From Hamadaea sp013361475 (lineage in GTDB: Bacteria; Actinomycetota; Actinomycetes; Mycobacteriales; Micromonosporaceae): a stretch of 64,000 nt of DNA. Of the stretch, positions 23,185 through 31,682 are shown piece after piece. Each line of letters begins with the position of its first letter. The first letter of the stretch is position 1. The stretch lies in assembly GCF_040654195.1 (NCBI RefSeq), contig NZ_JBFAHM010000014.1:1-64000 (forward strand). The letters run 5' to 3'. Below the pieces are notes generated by a model. It saw only the letters and a program-made list of their open reading frames with translations, searched no databases and was not told where the DNA came from. The position numbers and the translations under genes are program-made.

Positions 23185-24198
23185 ATGCCGGCGACCATCC
23201 GGGATGTCGCGCGAGCGTCGGGGGTGCACATCTCCACCGTCTCGCGTGCCTTCTCCGCGCCGCAGTTGGTCAACCCCGAGACTCGCAGCAAGGTGCTCGA
23301 GACCGCCGAGAAGCTGGGATACCGCCCCAACCGGGCGGCGCGGGCGCTCATCACCGGCCGCACCCACAACATCGGGCTGATCGTCGCCGACATCGCCAAC
23401 CCGTTCTTCCCGCCGCTGATCAAAGCGGCGGAGCGCGAAGCCCGCCACCGCGACTACCACGTCTTCGTCGCCGACAGCAACGAAGACCCGGCCGTCGAGG
23501 AGGAGCTCGTTCGCGCGCTTGCCAAGCAGGTCGACGGGATTCTGCTGGTCAGTCCCCGGCTGGCCAACAGCGTCATCGAAGGCCTGTCGCGAGAGGTGGC
23601 CGTCGTCGTGGTCAACCGGCAGGTGCCCGGCCTGCCGTCAGTGGTCATGGACGTCGGTCACGGTGCCCGTTCGGCGATCGAACACCTCGCGGAACTGGGC
23701 CACCGTTCCATCGGCTACCTCGGCGGACCCCGCGGATCCTGGACCAACCGCGAGATCCGCCGGGCCGCCATCGCCGCCGCCCGAAACCTGGGCGGCCCCG
23801 GCGACCCCGTCGAGGTGACCCCGCTCGGCCCCAACGCGCCCACCGGCGACGGCGGGCTCGTCGCGGCCGAACAGGTGCACCGAGCGGGCTTCACCGCCGT
23901 ACTCGCGTACAACGACCTGATGGCGATCGGTCTCATCGAAGGCCTCGCCACTCTGGGCGTACGCGTTCCGCAGGACGTCAGCGTGGTCGGCGTAGACGAC
24001 ATCGCGCTGAGCCGGCTGACCCGGCCGGGTCTGACCACGGTGGCCAATCCCACGGCCGCCGCCGGGCGGGCCGCGGTCGACATGCTCCTGCAACACGGTG
24101 ACGACCGTCGTACCACCGGGCAGATCACCCTCGCGACCGAACTGGTCATCCGCGACTCCACGGGCCCGGGTCCGCAGGGCAATGCGGACCCGGGCTAA
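23185..24198 (+). CDS. LacI family transcriptional regulator
   Basis: A 337-aa repressor. TIRDVARASGVHISTVSRAF is the LacI helix-turn-helix and hinge start, followed by the periplasmic-binding-like effector domain (GLIVADIANPFFPPLIKAAE; VVGVDDIALSRLTRPGLTTV). GAGAGGGG before ATG 23185 fixes the start. It lies between the oxidoreductase/uxaC operon and the ABC importer genes and likely controls both. Its inducer is probably a uronate or pectin-derived sugar (inference). Confidence 0.9.
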   Translation: MPATIRDVARASGVHISTVSRAFSAPQLVNPETRSKVLETAEKLGYRPNRAARALITGRTHNIGLIVADIANPFFPPLIKAAEREARHRDYHVFVADSNEDPAVEEELVRALAKQVDGILLVSPRLANSVIEGLSREVAVVVVNRQVPGLPSVVMDVGHGARSAIEHLAELGHRSIGYLGGPRGSWTNREIRRAAIAAARNLGGPGDPVEVTPLGPNAPTGDGGLVAAEQVHRAGFTAVLAYNDLMAIGLIEGLATLGVRVPQDVSVVGVDDIALSRLTRPGLTTVANPTAAAGRAAVDMLLQHGDDRRTTGQITLATELVIRDSTGPGPQGNADPG

Positions 24199-24253
24199 TG
24201 CGGCCGTCACCGCCTCCGCGGAGTCGTCTCCTACGCGTCAAGGAGTCAGTGCC

Positions 24254-25603
24254 ATGAAACCCACAGCACCCCTCGCGGTGGGCGCCCACTCGCCGCTGCA
24301 CCACGGTAGCGCCAGTCGCCGGACCCTGTTGAGGGGCATCGCGGCGGCCGCGCTCGCCGCCCCGGCCGCGGCCGTGCTGGCCGCCTGCGGCGACGACAAG
24401 CCGTCCACCGACCCGAACGCGCCCGTCGAGCTGTCCATCTTCTGGTGGGGCGGCGACGCCCGGGCCAAGATGACCGAGCAGGCGCTGGCGCTCTACACCG
24501 CCAAGCACCCCAACGTCACCTTCAAGAAGACCTGGCAGGCCAACGCCGGGTACTACGACAAGCTCGCGACCCTGACGGCGGGCGGCAACGCGCCGGACAT
24601 CTTCCAGATCGACGACGGTGCCCTGTCCGAGTACGCCGAGCGCAACCAGACGCTGGACCTCACGAAGTACGCCGACTCCGCCAAGCTCGACAAGAGCAAG
24701 ATCCTCCCGGGTCTGTGGCAGGCGGGCGTCGTCGAGGGCAAGGCGGCCGGCGTGCCGATGGGGGAGAACACCCCGGGCATGATCTACGACAAGGGTCTGC
24801 TGAAGACGCTGGGCCTGCCCGAGCCGACCACCGGGATGACCTGGGACGCCCTGATCGCCTGGGCGGCGCAGGTCACCACGAAGTCCGGCGGCAAGGTCTT
24901 CGGCACCATGGACCCGTCCGCCGACTACAAGGCGCTCTGGGTCTGGCTGCGCCAGCAGGGCAAGCAGCTCTACGACGGCAAGAAGGTCGGCGCCTCGGTC
25001 GAGGACCTGACCAAGTGGTTCGACCTGTGGAAGGGTGCGCGGGACATGAAGGCCGCCCCGCCGGCCGACGTCATCCACGGCGCCAACGCGGGCGCGGTCG
25101 CCAACCAGCTCGTGGTCACGGGCAAGGCCGCCACCTCGTTCATGTGGGCCAACCAGCTCCCCGAGCTGCAGAAGGCCACCAAGAGCGAGCTGGGCGTGGT
25201 GGCGTACCCGGGTGATCCGAGCGGTCAGTGGGCGCGGGCCGCGCTGTACTTCTCGATCTACAAGGGGACCAAGCACGCCGATGTCGCCGTGGACGTGCTG
25301 AACTTCCTCGTCAACGACGTGGAGGCGGGCAAGATCCTCGGCACCGACCGTGGTCTCAACGCCAACACCGACGTGCGTACGGCGGTCGCGTCCACCCTCA
25401 AGGACTCGGCGGCCACCGCGGCCCAGTTCGAGACCGAGCTGGCCGGCAAGTTCGGCCAGCCGCCGGCCGTGCCGCCGAAGGGCCACGTCAAGGTGCGTTC
25501 GCTGCTCATCACGTACGCCGAGAACGTGCAGTACGGGAAGGCGACCTCGGCCGCGGCCGCGGACTCGTTCCTCAAGGAAGCCAATGCAGCCCTCGCTGGC
25601 TGA
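24254..25603 (+). CDS. sugar ABC transporter substrate-binding lipoprotein
   Basis: A 449-aa family 1 solute-binding protein. The leader has a twin-arginine motif (ASRRTLLRG) and a lipobox with the lipidated Cys in VLAACG, so it is exported folded and anchored outside the membrane. The mature domain begins VELSIFWWGGD and contains PDIFQIDDGALSEY. AAGGAG precedes the ATG. The two permease genes follow with overlaps. The ligand is probably an oligogalacturonide, uronate or similar sugar (context only). No ATPase gene is in the operon. Confidence 0.88.
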   Translation: MKPTAPLAVGAHSPLHHGSASRRTLLRGIAAAALAAPAAAVLAACGDDKPSTDPNAPVELSIFWWGGDARAKMTEQALALYTAKHPNVTFKKTWQANAGYYDKLATLTAGGNAPDIFQIDDGALSEYAERNQTLDLTKYADSAKLDKSKILPGLWQAGVVEGKAAGVPMGENTPGMIYDKGLLKTLGLPEPTTGMTWDALIAWAAQVTTKSGGKVFGTMDPSADYKALWVWLRQQGKQLYDGKKVGASVEDLTKWFDLWKGARDMKAAPPADVIHGANAGAVANQLVVTGKAATSFMWANQLPELQKATKSELGVVAYPGDPSGQWARAALYFSIYKGTKHADVAVDVLNFLVNDVEAGKILGTDRGLNANTDVRTAVASTLKDSAATAAQFETELAGKFGQPPAVPPKGHVKVRSLLITYAENVQYGKATSAAAADSFLKEANAALAG

Positions 25604-26567
25604 GCTGGGCCCCCGCACCGACGCCGGACCGCTCGCCCCCACGGGAGCGGCCCGGCGCCGCGGCAGCAGCCGCCGCGGCGAAGCGACGGCCGGCTACGTC
25701 TTCCTCTCCCCCTGGCTGCTGGGCCTCCTCGGGATCACCGCGCTGCCGATGATCTTCTCGCTCATCCTCAGCTTCACGAACTACGAGCTGCTGGACGACT
25801 GGTCGCAGGTGGAGTTCGTCGGGCTGGCGAACTACAAGCGCATGTTCACCGAGGACCCGCACTACTGGCACTCGGTCGCCGTCACCCTCCGGTACGCCCT
25901 GATCGCGGTGCCGCTGAAGCTGGCCGCCGCCCTCGGCGTCGCGCTGCTGCTGCGGCGGGACCGGAAGGGCAACGGCCTGTTCCGTGGTCTGTTCTACCTG
26001 CCGTCGCTGCTGGGTGGCAGCGTCGCGCTGGCGTTGGTGTGGCTGGCCATGTTCAGCCGGGACGGCGCGTTCAACGCCTTCCTGAGCGTCTTCGGCATCG
26101 AGGGCAAGCCGTGGGTGAACGACCCCGACTGGTCGCTGTCCACGCTGATCGTGCTGGCGGTGTGGCAGTTCGGCGCGCCGATGGTCATCTTCCTCGCCGG
26201 GCTCAAGCAGATCCCGGTCGAGTTGTACGAGGCCGCGTCGGTGGACGGCGCCAGCCGGATGCGCCAGTTCTGGCACATCACGCTGCCGATGCTGAGCCCG
26301 GTGCTGTTCTTCAACCTGGTCATGGAGGTCATCCACGGCTTCCAGGGCTTCACCGGGGCGTACGTGATCAGCGGCGGCGAGGGCGGTCCGGTGGACTCCA
26401 CCCTCATGTACACGCTGTACCTCTACGTCGCGGGCTTCACGGACTTCAAGATGGCGTACGCCTCCGCGATGGCCTGGGTCTTCCTGCTGGTGATCGGCGT
26501 GATCACGGCTGGGCTCTTCGCCACCGGCCGGTACTGGGTCCACTACTCGGACGGAGGGGACAAGTGA
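25584..26567 (+). CDS. sugar ABC transporter permease 1
   Basis: A 327-aa MalF-type permease with about six membrane helices (AGYVFLSPWLLGLLG as first) and the EAA loop ELYEAASVDGASRMRQFWHI that contacts the ATPase. The ATG overlaps the binding-protein gene by 20 nt and has AAGGAAG upstream. Its first 30 residues are Pro/Ala/Arg-rich and cytoplasmic. It works with the next permease and the lipoprotein. Confidence 0.9.
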   Translation: MQPSLAELGPRTDAGPLAPTGAARRRGSSRRGEATAGYVFLSPWLLGLLGITALPMIFSLILSFTNYELLDDWSQVEFVGLANYKRMFTEDPHYWHSVAVTLRYALIAVPLKLAAALGVALLLRRDRKGNGLFRGLFYLPSLLGGSVALALVWLAMFSRDGAFNAFLSVFGIEGKPWVNDPDWSLSTLIVLAVWQFGAPMVIFLAGLKQIPVELYEAASVDGASRMRQFWHITLPMLSPVLFFNLVMEVIHGFQGFTGAYVISGGEGGPVDSTLMYTLYLYVAGFTDFKMAYASAMAWVFLLVIGVITAGLFATGRYWVHYSDGGDK

Positions 26568-27388
26568 CCAAGAACATCGCCCGCATCGCCGTCCTCGTCG
26601 TCGTGGTGGCGGCGGTGCTCTACCCGCTGATCTGGATGGTCGGCAGCTCGCTGAAGTCGCCGGAGGAGATCAGCAACAACCTCTCGGTCATCCCGCGCGA
26701 CTTCACCTGGTCCAACTACGACAAGGGCTGGACCAGCCTCGACATCGTGTTCGGCCGGTTCTTCCTCAACAGTGCGATCATCGCGCTGGCGACGGTGCTG
26801 GCCAACTGCGTGTCGTGCCTGCTCGCGGCGTACGCCTTCGCCCGGTTGCAGTTCCGGGGCCGGACGCTGTTCTTCACGATCATGATCGGAACGCTGCTGC
26901 TGCCCCACCACGTGCTGCTGATCCCGCAGTACCTGCTGTTCAACAACTTCGGCTGGATCAACACGCCACTGCCGCTGGTCGTGCCGAAGATGCTGGCGAC
27001 CGAGGCGTTCTTCGTCTTCCTCATGGTGCAGTTCATGCGGGGCATCCCGCGTGAGCTCGACGAGGCGGCGAAGATCGACGGCGCCGACCCGTACCGGATC
27101 TTCCGGCACGTGATCTTCCCGCTGGCCCGGCCGGCGCTGGTCACGACGGCGATCTTCTCGTTCATCTGGACCTGGAACGACTTCCTGCCCCAGCTGATCT
27201 ACCTCAACGACCTGTCGCACTACACCGTCCCGGTGGCCCTGCGGCTGTTCGTCGACTCCAGCGGGCAGAGTTCGATCGGGCCGATGTTCGCGATGTCGGT
27301 GCTCTCACTGTTGCCGGTGTTCCTCTTCTTCCTCGCGTTCCAGCGGCTCCTGGTCGAAGGCATCAACACGGCCGGCCTCAAGGGATGA
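26564..27388 (+). CDS. sugar ABC transporter permease 2
   Basis: A 274-aa MalG-type permease with six helices and the EAA loop ELDEAAKIDGADPYRIFRHV. GTG at 26564 overlaps the stop of permease 1 (GTGA), with GGAGGGG upstream. As in most CUT1 importers of actinomycetes, no ATPase follows; the MsiK-like ATPase at 36952 is the likely partner. Confidence 0.9.
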   Translation: MTKNIARIAVLVVVVAAVLYPLIWMVGSSLKSPEEISNNLSVIPRDFTWSNYDKGWTSLDIVFGRFFLNSAIIALATVLANCVSCLLAAYAFARLQFRGRTLFFTIMIGTLLLPHHVLLIPQYLLFNNFGWINTPLPLVVPKMLATEAFFVFLMVQFMRGIPRELDEAAKIDGADPYRIFRHVIFPLARPALVTTAIFSFIWTWNDFLPQLIYLNDLSHYTVPVALRLFVDSSGQSSIGPMFAMSVLSLLPVFLFFLAFQRLLVEGINTAGLKG

Positions 27389-27401
27389 CGGGAAGTTGGC
27401 G

Positions 27402-28004
27402 ATGAAACGCTCCGGACTGCGCCCCGCCTGGCAGGACACCGTGTCCGACGCCGCCGATCTGGCCCTGCTCGGGATCGTCGCGTTCGTGGCGTCACTGCCG
27501 ATCGTCACGGCGGGCGCCGCGGTGTCCGCCGCCAGCCGGGCGGTCCACGACCGCCATGCGCTGGGGAGTCTGCCCTCTTGGCGTACAAGTCTGGGGCGCT
27601 TCGTCCGGGGACTGGTGCCGGGCCTCGGCGCCACGGTCGTGACCCTCGCGGTGGTCGCGCTCATCGTGATCGATGTGCGCGGCCTCGCGCGGGGCGTCGT
27701 GCCCGGGGGTGGCCCGGCCCTCGCGCTCACCGTCACGGTGATCGCGTTGATCATCGGGTACGCCGGACTGACAGTGGTCGCGGTGGGCACGGGATCCGGC
27801 TGGCGGGCCGCCGTACGCGCGGCCGGCGCGCTGGCCTGGCAGCGGCCGGGCGCCCTGGTCGCCGCCGGCGGCATCGGAGTGGTCGCGGTGCTGCTGGCGG
27901 TCGCGATCCCCGTGACGCTGCCGCTGGTCTTCGCCGGCTGGCTGCACGCCCTCCACGCCGTGTCCGCGCTGCTCGCCGCTCGCTCGCGCGCCTCCGCTCG
28001 CTAG
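27402..28004 (+). CDS. DUF624/YesL-like membrane protein
   Basis: A 200-aa protein with about five membrane helices. FVASLPIVTAGAAVSAASRA matches the characteristic P-V-T-x-G-A block of DUF624/YesL proteins, which are frequent last genes in sugar ABC importer operons. The function is unknown. It starts 13 nt after permease 2. A strong hairpin (28040-28074) follows the stop. Confidence 0.7.
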   Translation: MKRSGLRPAWQDTVSDAADLALLGIVAFVASLPIVTAGAAVSAASRAVHDRHALGSLPSWRTSLGRFVRGLVPGLGATVVTLAVVALIVIDVRGLARGVVPGGGPALALTVTVIALIIGYAGLTVVAVGTGSGWRAAVRAAGALAWQRPGALVAAGGIGVVAVLLAVAIPVTLPLVFAGWLHALHAVSALLAARSRASAR

Positions 28005-28039
28005 CTTGCCCCGCTCCGCTCGGTCTCCAAGGCCCTCGT

Positions 28040-28122
28040 CCGGTCGATCATGAGCTGACCTCGTGATCGACCGGCGTGTCGTGTCCCAGGCACCCTGATC
28101 GACTCCCTCAGCGGGTGATCAA
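28040..28122. repeat. GATC-ended hairpin element, family R3, copy left of fumC
   Basis: CCGGTCGATCATGAG (28040-28054) pairs with 28060-28074 around a 5-nt loop, 15 bp with one G-U pair; the remainder is CCGGCGTGTCGTGTCC and a second GATC-rich dyad. A diverged copy in reverse orientation is at 29640-29724, so the two flank fumC. The hairpin may also end the importer operon transcript. Confidence 0.75.
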
Positions 28123-28175
28123 CTGGGCCCGGCGAAGGCCGCGCGGGGAGCCGCAGCGCGCGCCAGAATGGGGGA

Positions 28176-29570
28176 ATGACGAAGTACCGGGTGGAACACG
28201 ACACCATGGGCGAGGTCCAGGTCCCCGAGGACGCGCTGTGGGGCGCGCAGACGCAGCGAGCGGTGGAGAACTTCCCGATCTCGGGGCAGCCGCTGCCGAG
28301 CGAGTTGATCCACGCGCTGGCGGAGATCAAGGCGGCCGCGGCGAGCGCGAACGGTGCTCTCGGCGTCGTCGACGACGCCATGGCCAAGGCGATCGGGGCC
28401 GCGGCCTCGGCGGTCGCGGCCGGTTCGCATGACGCGCACTTTCCGATCGACGTGTTCCAGACCGGGTCGGGCACTTCCACCAACATGAACGTCAACGAGG
28501 TCGTCGCACGGCTCGCGAGCGCTGATCTCGGCCGTCCGGTGCACGCCAACGACCACGTCAACGCCTCGCAGTCCAGCAACGACGTCTTTCCGTCGGGCGT
28601 ACAGCTCGCGGCGTTGCGGGGCGTCGCGACCGATCTGGTCCCCGCGCTGGATCAGCTCGCGTCCGCGTTGGAGGCGAAGTCCGCGGAGTTCGCGGCGATC
28701 GTCAAGGCCGGGCGTACGCACCTCATGGACGCGACGCCGGTGACGCTCGGCCAGGAGTTCGGCGGGTACGCCTTCCAACTGCGCCGCGCGATCGAACGGC
28801 TGGAGGCGACCGCGCCCCGGCTCGGTGAACTGCCGTTGGGCGGGAGCGCCGTGGGGACGGGCGTCAACGTTCCGGACGGGTTCGCCGCACACGTGACCGA
28901 GGTGCTGGCCGCGTTGACCGGGTTGCCCATCCGGGAGGCGGCCAACCACTTCGCCGCCCAGGGAGCGGCCGACGCCCTCGTCGAGGTCTCGGCGCAACTG
29001 CGTGGTGCGGCCGTCAGCCTCTACAAGATCGCGAACGACATCCGCTGGATGGGCTCCGGGCCGCGGGCCGGCCTGCGAGAGCTGGGCATCCCAGACCTCC
29101 AGCCGGGTTCCTCGATCATGCCGGGCAAGGTGAACCCGGTCCTCGCCGAAGCCGCGCGACAGGTGTGCGCCCAGGTCATCGGCAATGACGCCGCTGTCGC
29201 CTTCGCCGGTACGCAGGCCGAGTTCGAGCTGATCGTCATGCTGCCGGTGATGGCCCGCAACATCCTGGAGTCCATCCGGCTGCTCGCCAATGTCTCCCGG
29301 GTCTTCGCCGACCGCTGCGTCGCCGGACTCGTCGCGCACGAGGAGATCTGCCGGGCGTACGCCGAAGGGTCGCCGTCGATCGTGACTCCGCTCAACCGCG
29401 TCCTGGGGTATGAGGAGGCCGCCTCCATCGCGAAGGAGGCGCTGGCCACCGGACGGTCGATCCGCGAGGTCGTCGTAGCCCGGGGACACGTCTCGACGGG
29501 CAAGATCAGTGCGGACGACCTCGATCGGCTGCTCGACGTGCTCGCGATGACCGGAGTGCGTCCCGTCTGA
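28176..29570 (+). CDS. fumC: class II fumarate hydratase
   Basis: A 464-aa tetrameric fumarase of the aspartase/fumarase superfamily, using no metal. It shows TGSGTSTNMNVNEV, NASQSSNDVFPSG, and the superfamily signature GSSIMPGKVNP. CAGAAT lies 6 nt before the ATG. It interrupts the uronate island without an obvious pathway link, but oxidative uronate breakdown ends in 2-oxoglutarate and so runs through fumarate. It is redundant in reaction with the class I enzyme at 7364. Confidence 0.95.
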   Translation: MTKYRVEHDTMGEVQVPEDALWGAQTQRAVENFPISGQPLPSELIHALAEIKAAAASANGALGVVDDAMAKAIGAAASAVAAGSHDAHFPIDVFQTGSGTSTNMNVNEVVARLASADLGRPVHANDHVNASQSSNDVFPSGVQLAALRGVATDLVPALDQLASALEAKSAEFAAIVKAGRTHLMDATPVTLGQEFGGYAFQLRRAIERLEATAPRLGELPLGGSAVGTGVNVPDGFAAHVTEVLAALTGLPIREAANHFAAQGAADALVEVSAQLRGAAVSLYKIANDIRWMGSGPRAGLRELGIPDLQPGSSIMPGKVNPVLAEAARQVCAQVIGNDAAVAFAGTQAEFELIVMLPVMARNILESIRLLANVSRVFADRCVAGLVAHEEICRAYAEGSPSIVTPLNRVLGYEEAASIAKEALATGRSIREVVVARGHVSTGKISADDLDRLLDVLAMTGVRPV

Positions 29571-29639
29571 CCTGCTGCCTCCCTCTCGCCGTTCACCCCG
29601 CGCGTCCCGTCTGACCTGCGGCCGGGGTCGGGATCGCCC

Positions 29640-29724
29640 CGGAGTCGATCAAGGTCGCCGGGGAGTGATCAGGGCGCGGCGGACACGACTCGCCGGTCGA
29701 TCACGACCGTTAGTTCATGATCGC
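29640..29724. repeat. GATC-ended element, family R3, reverse copy right of fumC
   Basis: On the minus strand it reads CGATCATGAACTAAC then CGTGATCGACCGGCG and GTCGTGTCC, aligning with the copy at 28040-28122. Located between the fumC stop and the convergent IclR stop. Confidence 0.7.
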
Positions 29725-29767
29725 GCGCAAAGGCCGGGGGAAAGCGGGGGAGGGAGAGAAGGCAGGG

Positions 29768-30538
29768 CTAGCGGATGCCGTGGCGGCGGAGGAGGGTGGC
29801 CAGGCCGGTGGTGGCGCGGGTGACCGCGTCGGAGACCCGGGCGACTTCGGCGTCGGTGGCCAACGGGGCCGGCATCGAGCAGCTGATCGCGTCGGTCGCC
29901 GGGATCCGATAGTCCACAGTGGCCGCCACGCAGGCGACTCCGACCGTGCCCTGCTCTCGTTCGATCGCCCAGCCGCGGTTGCGTACGCCGTCGAGTTCCT
30001 CGTGCAGTTCGGCGCGCGAGGTGATGGTCTGCTCGGTGAAGCGCTCCAGTTCCGGCGGCAGGATCTTGTCGATCTCGTCCGTGGTGAGCTGGGCGAGCAA
30101 CGCCTGGCCGAGCGCGGTGAGGTGGGCGGGCAGTTTCCGGCCGACCCGGGAGACCACGTGCTTGCTTTCCCGCGCGTCGCGGCTCGCGAGGTAGAGCACG
30201 CTGCCGTCGTCGCGGCGGGCGTAGTGGACGGTGTAGCCGACCTCCGCCCGCAGGTCTTCGAGTGCCGCGTGCGCGAACGGCAGAGCCGGATCGCGATCGA
30301 GGTATGCCGTCCCCGACAGCAACGCGTGCGGCCCGACGCCGAAGGCGCTGCCGGACTCGTCGGCCTCGACCCACTTCAATTCGCGCAGGGTCCGGATGAG
30401 TGCGTGCAGGCTGGAGCGCGGGTAGCCCATCCGCTCCTGGAGCTGGGACAACGTGAGCTTGGTCGGCGACGCGGCCAGCGTCTCGAGGATGTGGACAGTG
30501 CGCTCGGCCGACTTCACCGGGGAGAGTTCCGTACCCAT
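29768..30538 (-). CDS. IclR family regulator (candidate KdgR-like repressor)
   Basis: A 256-aa IclR protein: winged helix SAERTVHILETLAASPTKLT and LQERMGYPRSSLHALIRTL, then a full effector domain (LTALGQALLAQLTTDEI; GWAIEREQGTVGVACVAATV). It is divergent from the kdgD operon. A perfect GTCCACATATGTGGAC palindrome lies downstream of the kdgD promoter and again before udh, so this protein is the obvious candidate to bind both. The effector is probably a uronate or aldarate intermediate (inference). Confidence 0.88.
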   Translation of the reverse strand: MGTELSPVKSAERTVHILETLAASPTKLTLSQLQERMGYPRSSLHALIRTLRELKWVEADESGSAFGVGPHALLSGTAYLDRDPALPFAHAALEDLRAEVGYTVHYARRDDGSVLYLASRDARESKHVVSRVGRKLPAHLTALGQALLAQLTTDEIDKILPPELERFTEQTITSRAELHEELDGVRNRGWAIEREQGTVGVACVAATVDYRIPATDAISCSMPAPLATDAEVARVSDAVTRATTGLATLLRRHGIR

Positions 30539-30561
30539 GGTCACCAACCAGCTCGAAGGTA

Positions 30562-30590
30562 TTGACCGTCACTGTACCGGAGGCTAACTT
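30562..30590 (+). promoter_or_regulatory. promoter of the kdgD-gudD-KGSADH operon
   Basis: TTGACC (30562-30567), 17-nt spacer, TAACTT (30585-30590). Transcription would begin near 30597, about 26 bp before the palindrome at 30623-30638. A repressor at that spot would act as a roadblock. Confidence 0.6.
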
Positions 30591-30622
30591 GTCGTTGCGT
30601 CACCGCCACATTTCAAGAAGAC

Positions 30623-30638
30623 GTCCACATATGTGGAC
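30623..30638. promoter_or_regulatory. candidate operator, palindrome GTCCACATATGTGGAC (kdgD)
   Basis: A perfect 16-bp palindrome in the 5' leader of the kdgD operon; its central 14 bp are identical to those at 14691-14704 upstream of udh. The distance of nearly 16 kb and the shared pathway make chance unlikely. Confidence 0.7.
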
Positions 30639-30668
30639 ACGCGCTCGAAGAACACCGAGAGGGGCACC

Positions 30669-31682
30669 GTGCGACTCCAGGGTCTGCTCTCCTTCCCGCT
30701 CACCCCGTTCACCGCCGACGGCGGCGAGGTCGCGCTGGACGTCTTCGCCGAGCACGTCGAGGCCCAGGTCGCGGCCGGCCCCAGCGGTCTGTTCGTGGCC
30801 TGCGGGACGGGCGAGTTCACCGCGTTGAGCCTGGCCGAATACAGCGAGATCGTGGCGACCGCGGTGCGCGTGTCGGGTCGCCGGGTGCCGGTCTTCGCCG
30901 GGGCGGGCGGCGGTCCGCAGCTCGCCCGCCAGTTCGCCACCATCGCCGCCGATCAAGGCGCGGACGGCTTGCTGCTGCTCCCGCCGTACCTGGTCGCCGC
31001 CCCACCCCGCGGGCTGGTCGAGCACGTGCGCCTGGTGAGTCAGGCGACCGATCTACCGATCGCGGTCTACCAACGGGCCAACGCCGTCCTCGACCCGGCC
31101 TCGGCGGTCGCCCTGCTCGACATCCCGACCGTGGCCGGGATCAAAGACGGGCGCGGCGACGTGGACGCCATGCTGCGCCTGGTCACCGCGGTACGCACCA
31201 GCGGCCATCCCCGCGCGGCCGAGTTCGGCTTCCTGAACGGGCTGCCCACCGCGGAGCTGAGCGTCCGGGCGTACCGGGCGATCGGGGTCGACAGCTACTC
31301 CTCGGCCGTGCTGTGCTTCGCCCCGGAGATCGCGACCCGGTTCTGGCGAGCCGTCGAGGCCGACGACGAGGAGGCGATGAACGCCTTGCTGGCGACGTTC
31401 TATCTGCCGCTGGTCGCCTTGCGGGACAAGGTCCCCGGATATGCAGTCGCCCTGGTCAAGGCGGGCGCGAAACTCCGGGGGCTCGACGTCGGCCCGGTCC
31501 GGCCGCCGCTGGTGGATCCGACGCCCGAGCATCTCGACGAACTCGCCGCCCTCCTGGCCGCCGGCCTCGACACCGTGAAAGCCCTCGACGCCGCGAGCAA
31601 CCTCAACCCCGCGAGCAACCTCGACCCCGCGAGCAGACCCGACCCCGCGATAGATCTCGGCACAGGGAAGGGGCCGGCGTGA
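30669..31682 (+). CDS. kdgD: 5-dehydro-4-deoxyglucarate dehydratase
   Basis: A 337-aa DapA/DHDPS-family aldolase-type TIM barrel. FPLTPFTADGGEVALD, GTGEFTALSLAEY and the Schiff-base Lys159 in VAGIKDGRGD fit KdgD, which dehydrates and decarboxylates 5-keto-4-deoxy-glucarate to 2-oxoglutarate semialdehyde. The GTG at 30669 follows GAGAGGGG. After the barrel a tail of about 30 residues repeats NPAS/DPAS (ASNLNPASNLDPASRPDPA), which is not part of the fold. The stop overlaps the gudD start. Confidence 0.9.
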   Translation: MRLQGLLSFPLTPFTADGGEVALDVFAEHVEAQVAAGPSGLFVACGTGEFTALSLAEYSEIVATAVRVSGRRVPVFAGAGGGPQLARQFATIAADQGADGLLLLPPYLVAAPPRGLVEHVRLVSQATDLPIAVYQRANAVLDPASAVALLDIPTVAGIKDGRGDVDAMLRLVTAVRTSGHPRAAEFGFLNGLPTAELSVRAYRAIGVDSYSSAVLCFAPEIATRFWRAVEADDEEAMNALLATFYLPLVALRDKVPGYAVALVKAGAKLRGLDVGPVRPPLVDPTPEHLDELAALLAAGLDTVKALDAASNLNPASNLDPASRPDPAIDLGTGKGPA

